DNA from: Candidatus Nomurabacteria bacterium
GTDB lineage: Bacteria > Patescibacteria > Paceibacteria > UBA9973
Assembly: GCA_026396015.1 (NCBI GenBank)
Contig: JAPLXP010000014.1
Location: 16,111-80,110, forward strand
DNA: 64,000 nucleotides
Reading direction: 5' to 3'
In this document: positions 60,935-64,000 of the stretch, one piece after another
How the letters are laid out: each line of letters begins with the position of its first letter
Numbering within the stretch: the first letter of the stretch is position 1
Position numbers and translations under genes: made by a program
The notes under the pieces: model-generated
The model's input: the letters and a program-made list of their open reading frames with translations, nothing else
Told to the model about the DNA's origin: nothing
Databases searched by the model: none

Positions 60935-61416
60935 TTCGTGCCTGCGACTGCAGATACTGCAATAGCGAGACGTTGCATTGGAGACTTGAGCAAGTATGCG
61001 ATCTGTGATAGCAATACTTCTCGAGATGGGATTGTAGCAACCTTTTCCATCTCAGCCTTATCCATATACTTTCCTTCAAATACACCACCGACAATAGAGA
61101 TATTCTCTTTATGTGTCTTTGCAAATGCGTAAACTTCACGAGCCGGAGCAAGTAAATCTGTACCATATGCCATAGCGATCTGACCAGATAGTTCTGGCAT
61201 GTCACCTGTCACTCCTTTTACAGCGAGGGCTCTCTTTAGGAGAGTCTTCTTTGCAACGTAGTAACCGATGCCATCTTTTTGTAAACTGCGGCGAAGTTCG
61301 TTTACGTCCTTTACCTTCAATTTATCAAATTTTACAAAAACTACAGATTGAGCATCTACTAGAGCTTTGTCTAGTGTAACTGCAATCTCTACTTTCTTTT
61401 CCTTTTTTAATGCCAT
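60931..61416 (-). CDS. rplJ: 50S ribosomal protein L10
   Basis: 161 residues. VVFVKFDKLKVKDVNELRRSL and KKTLLKRAL are typical. The C-terminal helix that binds L7/L12 is present (LLSQIAYLLKSPMQRLAI). It is preceded by an L10 leader at 61498-61605 and by a CTAG repeat between leader and ATG. Separated from rpoBC, which is unusual. Confidence 0.96.
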   Translation of the reverse strand: MALKKEKKVEIAVTLDKALVDAQSVVFVKFDKLKVKDVNELRRSLQKDGIGYYVAKKTLLKRALAVKGVTGDMPELSGQIAMAYGTDLLAPAREVYAFAKTHKENISIVGGVFEGKYMDKAEMEKVATIPSREVLLSQIAYLLKSPMQRLAIAVSAVAGTK

Positions 61417-61423
61417 AATGTTA

Positions 61424-61459
61424 GGTTCTAGGAGCTAGGTTCTAGTGACTAGTAAATAC
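61424..61459. repeat. CTAG-rich repeat in the rplJ leader
   Basis: TTAGGTTCTAGGAGCTAGGT continuing to TTCTAGTGACTAG. It lies within the transcribed leader, between the attenuator and the rplJ start codon. Confidence 0.72.
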
Positions 61460-61497
61460 TAATCCAAAACCAAATTCTTCAAACCTGTTTCTAAAAT

Positions 61498-61605
61498 AAA
61501 AAATCGACCTGTTAAGGCCGTCTAATCACAATCCACAAGTGGATTTTAGTGACCTCGGAAGGGCTTATGATTGCCTTCTGTCTACGGCTTACGAGAGATA
61601 ATGTA
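61498..61605 (-). promoter_or_regulatory. Ribosomal protein L10 leader with attenuator
   Basis: On the minus strand CCGTAGACAGAAGG (around 61574-61587) and CCTTCCGAGGT (61551-61562) form the known L10-binding element: a stem with a kink-turn-like asymmetric loop, as in the Bacillus L10 leader. Downstream is ATCCAC/GTGGAT, then CGGCCT-TAAC-AGGTCG followed by TTTTTT (61498-61520), an intrinsic terminator. Excess L10 (or L10-L12) is expected to bind and stop expression of rplJL. Confidence 0.85.
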
Positions 61606-61630
61606 ACATGAATTCCGTAGAAATGCAATA

Positions 61631-61726
61631 CTATTTATATGAATCCATCACAGTTAGAATCACCAGACCCAATCCGATCATAAGAGAGAAACCTATTATC
61701 ACTTTGAATGAATGCTTGGTGAACAT
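61631..61726 (-). CDS. Tiny single-helix membrane peptide, 31 residues
   Basis: Starts at the ATG 61724-61726: a basic MFTKHSFK, then a hydrophobic helix VIIGFSLMIGLGLVILTVM, then DSYK and a TAG. It is preceded by TGATATAAT (-10 at 61733-61738) with 6 nt to the ATG, the same layout as other leaderless genes here. No homologue known to me. It lies between the toxin terminator and the L10 leader, and its 3' end overlaps the likely rplJ promoter region. Confidence 0.4.
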   Translation of the reverse strand: MFTKHSFKVIIGFSLMIGLGLVILTVMDSYK

Positions 61727-61732
61727 ATATTT

Positions 61733-61738
61733 ATTATA
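61733..61738 (-). promoter_or_regulatory. Extended -10 before the 31-codon frame
   Basis: TGATATAAT with 6 nt to the ATG. It could instead be an upstream promoter of rplJ. Confidence 0.45.
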
Positions 61739-61770
61739 TCATGCGTTTTTATACATATGTCGATACACAA

Positions 61771-61809
61771 CAAAAAAGCACCTTGGGCTAGAGCCCGCGG
61801 TGCTTTTTG
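61771..61809 (-). terminator. Terminator of the toxin-antitoxin operon
   Basis: AAAAAAGCACC and GGTGCTTTTT enclose GGGCT/AGCCC. Nearly the same sequence occurs at 62374-62416. Confidence 0.85.
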
Positions 61810-62067
61810 TTACTTATATAAATCATGATCCCCTATAGCTAAAAGAATTGCTTCTTCTTTGTCACCCCACATAAAAACAATACGAATTTTATAATTTACA
61901 TAAAAACTAAAATTTTCTTTAAATCTTCCGTGAAGTTTATGAACTTTTAATATAATATGGTTATCTTTATTTCTAAATAATTCTATCTTTTCTAAAACCT
62001 CTTGCTGTAAATCTTTTTCTAATTTTGAAAAAGATTTAACAAAAGTTGGCTTATATGATATTTCCAT
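61810..62067 (-). CDS. RelE/ParE-family toxin
   Basis: 85 residues. Typical fold and motifs: YKPTFVKSFSKLEKDLQQEV, LKVHKLHGRFKENFSFYVNYKIRIVF, and the end AIGDHDLYK. RelE-type toxins cleave mRNA on the ribosome, ParE-type ones poison gyrase; the YafQ/RelE-like C-terminal H-D motif leans to the former. It follows its antitoxin by 6 bp. Confidence 0.87.
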   Translation of the reverse strand: MEISYKPTFVKSFSKLEKDLQQEVLEKIELFRNKDNHIILKVHKLHGRFKENFSFYVNYKIRIVFMWGDKEEAILLAIGDHDLYK

Positions 62068-62073
62068 AAAGTA

Positions 62074-62283
62074 TTATTCAAAATTTTTAGCCAATTCTCT
62101 CAAATCTCCACGCAGTGTTGGTTCTTTCATAGCATTTAAAACAACCTGAACCGCTTCTTCTTCTGCAATATGCGCAATGGCACGACGAACAACATCAGCT
62201 TTATTGGAGCCATACCCACTTTCTATTAAACCTTTTATTGATTCCTCTAGCTTAGCAGAAATCGGTACAGATATTGTAGTCAT
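62074..62283 (-). CDS. Ribbon-helix-helix antitoxin (ParD/CopG-like)
   Basis: 69 residues from the ATG at 62283. N-terminal ribbon TTISVPISAKLEESIKGLI, the helix SGYGSNKADVVRRAIAHIAEE (RHH DNA-binding), and an acidic C-terminal tail (LRGDLRELAKNF) that would wrap the toxin. The upstream 13 codons of the longer frame lie in the operator and are rejected. The palindrome at 62295-62324 is the probable autoregulatory site. Confidence 0.85.
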   Translation of the reverse strand: MTTISVPISAKLEESIKGLIESGYGSNKADVVRRAIAHIAEEEAVQVVLNAMKEPTLRGDLRELAKNFE

Positions 62284-62294
62284 ATATTTATATT

Positions 62295-62324
62295 GTATGA
62301 TATTATAATATGATATTATCATAC
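62295..62324 (-). promoter_or_regulatory. Antitoxin promoter and operator
   Basis: Palindrome GTATGATA ... TATCATAC. A TATAAT (62302-62307, minus strand) lies inside it, so repressor binding would cover the -10 box. Confidence 0.6.
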
Positions 62325-62373
62325 ATTATCCCCCTCAAAAAGGCAACATTTTAGAAATATACCCAATAAATAC

Positions 62374-62416
62374 AACAAAAAAGCACCGTGGGCTCTAGCC
62401 CGCGGTGCTTTTTTGT
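62374..62416 (-). terminator. Terminator of the 62442 gene
   Basis: AAAAAAGCACCG-GGGC, loop TCTA, GCCCGCGGTGCTTTTTT. A near copy of 61771-61809. Confidence 0.87.
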
Positions 62417-62441
62417 ATTTATACCTTTTAAATAAAGTATA

Positions 62442-62963
62442 CTATTCTACGATGATAGTAGCAGGATTCTGTTGTGATCCACAATCTACTAGGTATTCTG
62501 TAGGAGATTTTAACGCTTCCAGCTTTGCTATCTCATAATCGTATGCGGCTACTTTGTATATACTGCCACCGATTTTGATATCCTGCTCTTTATCTGTACG
62601 ATTGTCTAGCATGATTGTAGTACCATTTGAGTACACAGAACTACGAGGGAAAGCCTGACATTTAGAATCAAATTGGATTCTGTAGCCACCACTATATGCT
62701 TTTAAAGCATCAGCATAAGACATCTTTGGAGTAGCTACTGGCTTCTTTGTATGAGTCACCTTTTTAGGAGTGACTACTGGATTTGCAATACTCTCGTTCA
62801 CCACTGGAGTCTCTACTACTGCCACTTCCCCGTTCTTGTGACCCAAAATACGGAAACCAAATATAACAGCCAATACTAATACAACTGAACCTGCACCTAT
62901 AAGGTAATTTTTATATTCTTTCATAATAGAAACAATACTATCATAAATTCCCAAAATGTCCAT
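62442..62963 (-). CDS. Membrane-anchored extracellular protein of unknown function
   Basis: 173 residues (160 if the ATG at 62924, MKEYKNYLIG, is used). One membrane helix (YLIGAGSVVLVLAVIFGF) is followed by a Val/Thr/Pro/Lys linker (about 50-80). A compact domain then has IQFDSKCQAFPRSSVYS, GTTIMLDNRTDKEQDIKIGG, and the end YLVDCGSQQNPATIIVE. The end looks like a cupredoxin-type strand pair with Cys, but copper ligands are not complete. Two cysteines may form a disulfide. Monocistronic, with its own terminator. Confidence 0.68.
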   Translation of the reverse strand: MDILGIYDSIVSIMKEYKNYLIGAGSVVLVLAVIFGFRILGHKNGEVAVVETPVVNESIANPVVTPKKVTHTKKPVATPKMSYADALKAYSGGYRIQFDSKCQAFPRSSVYSNGTTIMLDNRTDKEQDIKIGGSIYKVAAYDYEIAKLEALKSPTEYLVDCGSQQNPATIIVE

Positions 62964-63025
62964 ATATACTCGCCCTTACAGCGGTCCAACCCCTGTAAAA
63001 GGAGATGCATCGCAAATAAAAAATA

Positions 63026-63054
63026 TTGCCTTTAATTTTTAAAAATGGTATAGT
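63026..63054 (+). promoter_or_regulatory. Promoter of the orphan RNA
   Basis: TTGCCT (63026-63031), a 17-nt spacer and TATAGT (63049-63054). Confidence 0.65.
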
Positions 63055-63059
63055 ATTTG

Positions 63060-63152
63060 TGTGCCTGTGGGCGAAAGCCCCTTATCGGCTACGGATTCTC
63101 CTAAGCTGAAAGCAGGTACATAAAAAAAACCAAACATTTGTTTGGTCTTTTT
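63060..63152 (+). ncRNA. Orphan structured small RNA, about 90 nt
   Basis: Starts 6 nt after the -10. An outer stem TGTGCCTG/CAGGTACA (63060-63067 with 63113-63120) encloses GGGC-GAAA-GCCC (63069-63080) and CGGCT/AGCTG (63086-63090 with 63104-63108) with an inner GGA/TCC. It is followed by a terminator CCAAACATTTGTTTGG and T-run (63130-63152). No ORF inside. The next gene is on the opposite strand, so this is not a leader. It resembles no RNA family I can name. Confidence 0.65.
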
Positions 63153-63203
63153 TATTTTAATCTTCATCTATACCTTTATCATACATCTTTTTGTACGGCA
63201 TTG

Positions 63204-63242
63204 TATAGCAAGAACTGTATAGCAAGAACAGTTCTTGCTATA
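63204..63242. repeat. REP-2 palindrome at the RAYT-2 3' end
   Basis: A half site (TATAGCAAGAAC) followed by a full palindrome TATAGCAAGAAC / GTTCTTGCTATA (63218-63242). It overlaps the RAYT-2 stop codon at 63238-63240. Confidence 0.88.
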
Positions 63243-63945
63243 GGGTTTTAATGAAATAATTCTCAACAAATTCTTTAAAAGATTGCTGATTTTGGAAATA
63301 ATCTGGAAATGCAGTCTTATTCAAAATATTTCCCTCTATCCTACCCTGCCCAACATAGTCAAGATAACTAGAATATCTATATGAATCAAGGAATTTTTTC
63401 ATTTCATTTTGACTATTCCCCTGTAGCAAGAACAGTTCTTGCTTATGGTTTTCACTATTATTCCATCCAGAAAATTCAATATCTAGCGGATTTATGTGAA
63501 TATATCCAAACAATTGCCTCATATAATTATCATCTGTTTTTATACATTTTGATTTAAATGGCCCACCAAACAGAGCCCCTTGTCTTTGGTATTTAATGTT
63601 AAAAAACATTGAATACCCTACTCCGAGCTTTCTCATAAACTTAGTGATTCCTCCATCTACTTCTTGTCGGACTAAAATATGAAAATGATTGGTCATTAGA
63701 CACCAAGCTCCAATAGAAACGAGAGGTTCTCCTTTATCTAAAATCATAATTTCATCAAAACTCTTATGAGAATGATTAATCAAATTATCTAACCTTGGAG
63801 TTTTTTCACTACTAGAATTTGAAATATATAAAAGTAGAATAAATCTCTCAAAATCTCTTTCAGTTTTAAAAATGTCTCTTTTATCAACACCTCTATTATA
63901 TAGATGATAGTATTCACCAGTGATAAATGGATCTTTACGTAACAT
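63238..63945 (-). CDS. REP-associated tyrosine transposase (RAYT-2, Y1/HUH family)
   Basis: 235 residues, same family as the 24389 gene but clearly diverged. GEYYHLYNRGVDKRDIF at the N-terminus, HUH site H87-F-H89 (MTNHFHILV), likely catalytic Tyr 111 in GVGYSMFFNIKYQRQGALFGG, and YIHINPLDIE. Its own palindrome (REP-2, TAGCAAGAAC/GTTCTTGCTA) lies at both ends (63218-63242, 63976-63996). It also lies in the frame at 63424-63444, coding residues 168-174 (KQELFLL). The ATG is 6 nt after TATAAT (63952-63957). Confidence 0.9.
   Translation of the reverse strand: MLRKDPFITGEYYHLYNRGVDKRDIFKTERDFERFILLLYISNSSSEKTPRLDNLINHSHKSFDEIMILDKGEPLVSIGAWCLMTNHFHILVRQEVDGGITKFMRKLGVGYSMFFNIKYQRQGALFGGPFKSKCIKTDDNYMRQLFGYIHINPLDIEFSGWNNSENHKQELFLLQGNSQNEMKKFLDSYRYSSYLDYVGQGRIEGNILNKTAFPDYFQNQQSFKEFVENYFIKTL
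63424..63444. repeat. REP-2 palindrome inside the RAYT-2 reading frame
   Basis: TAGCAAGAAC / GTTCTTGCT(T)A, read in frame as part of an extra loop between the HINPLDIEF helix and the C-terminal region. Confidence 0.88.
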
Positions 63946-63951
63946 GTTTTA

Positions 63952-63957
63952 ATTATA
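63952..63957 (-). promoter_or_regulatory. Extended -10 of RAYT-2
   Basis: TGATATAAT on the minus strand with 6 nt to the ATG at 63945. Confidence 0.6.
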
Positions 63958-63975
63958 TCACCAGGAATCTACCAG

Positions 63976-63996
63976 TAGCAAGAACGGTTCTTGCTA
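63976..63996. repeat. REP-2 palindrome upstream of RAYT-2
   Basis: TAGCAAGAAC-G-GTTCTTGCTA, about 20 bp before the RAYT-2 promoter -10. Confidence 0.88.
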
Positions 63997-64000
63997 TACC

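Noticed and set aside
60924..61205. Minus-strand frame of 93 codons
   Set aside because: Out-of-frame overlap with rplJ.
63060..63120. Riboswitch for a downstream gene
   Set aside because: The next gene is convergent and a strong terminator follows, so a stand-alone RNA is the better reading.

Overview
The window looks like a piece of an AT-rich genome from the Candidate Phyla Radiation (Patescibacteria, Parcubacteria-like). The grounds are trimmed core proteins (a 754-residue SMC, a 234-residue PheS, a PheT and a ThrRS without their accessory N-terminal domains), an S74-type tail-fibre-like surface protein, pseudopilin and LemA/HtpX genes, few Shine-Dalgarno sequences, and many genes whose start codon sits 6-8 bases after an extended -10 box. 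The code is standard: TGA is a stop, for example in the ATGA overlap at 41463-41466. Taxonomy is inferred from these traits, not from a search.

Layout. 1-9.1 kb (minus): rpoB, rpoC, dnaG and the start of rpoD. 9.4-14.4 kb: a small unknown gene, then rpsP-khpA-trmD (minus), with rnr and a polysaccharide deacetylase (plus). 14.5-18.7 kb (minus): rpmF, a NusB-Nudix fusion, rnc and a short smc. 18.8-24.2 kb: an unknown gene, thrS, a pseudopilin and gyrB. 24.3-27.7 kb: a RAYT transposase with its palindromes, and the S74 protein. 27.8-30.4 kb: pheS-pheT. 30.4-32 kb: a decayed diversity-generating retroelement (DGR). 32-37.9 kb: a PemK toxin, a UvrD-type helicase-nuclease, an unknown gene and an ABC exporter. 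37.9-42.7 kb (minus): map-murI, then an operon of ECF sigma factor, membrane protein, type II NADH dehydrogenase and methyltransferase. 42.8-49.1 kb: a secreted Lys/Ala repeat protein, an M15 peptidase, tRNA-Ser, lemA-htpX with slipin, and secD-secF. 49.2-54.5 kb: a small membrane protein with a structured leader, then rodA, folD, a PAP2 phosphatase and uppP (envelope lipid cycle and cell shape). 54.6-58.3 kb: 5S and 23S rRNA with no 16S upstream. 58.3-64 kb: a MscS-related protein, a regulator, rplJ-rplL with an L10 leader, a RelE/ParD pair, an orphan structured RNA and a second RAYT.

The strongest observation is the DGR relic. A 70-nt segment (30854-30923) and its near copy in the 3' end of a protein gene (31305-31374) differ at 7 positions, and all 7 are adenines in the template on the coding strand. 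Next to it is the remnant of a YADD reverse transcriptase that has an internal deletion and a frameshift.

Two independent RAYT/palindrome families are also present. Each transposase has its own palindrome at its ends and inside its reading frame, and one palindrome lies in frame inside methionine aminopeptidase. Other unusual items are the CTAG-rich intergenic repeats, the hinge-less short SMC, the NusB-Nudix fusion, an interrupted long hairpin between khpA and trmD, and widespread leaderless promoters.
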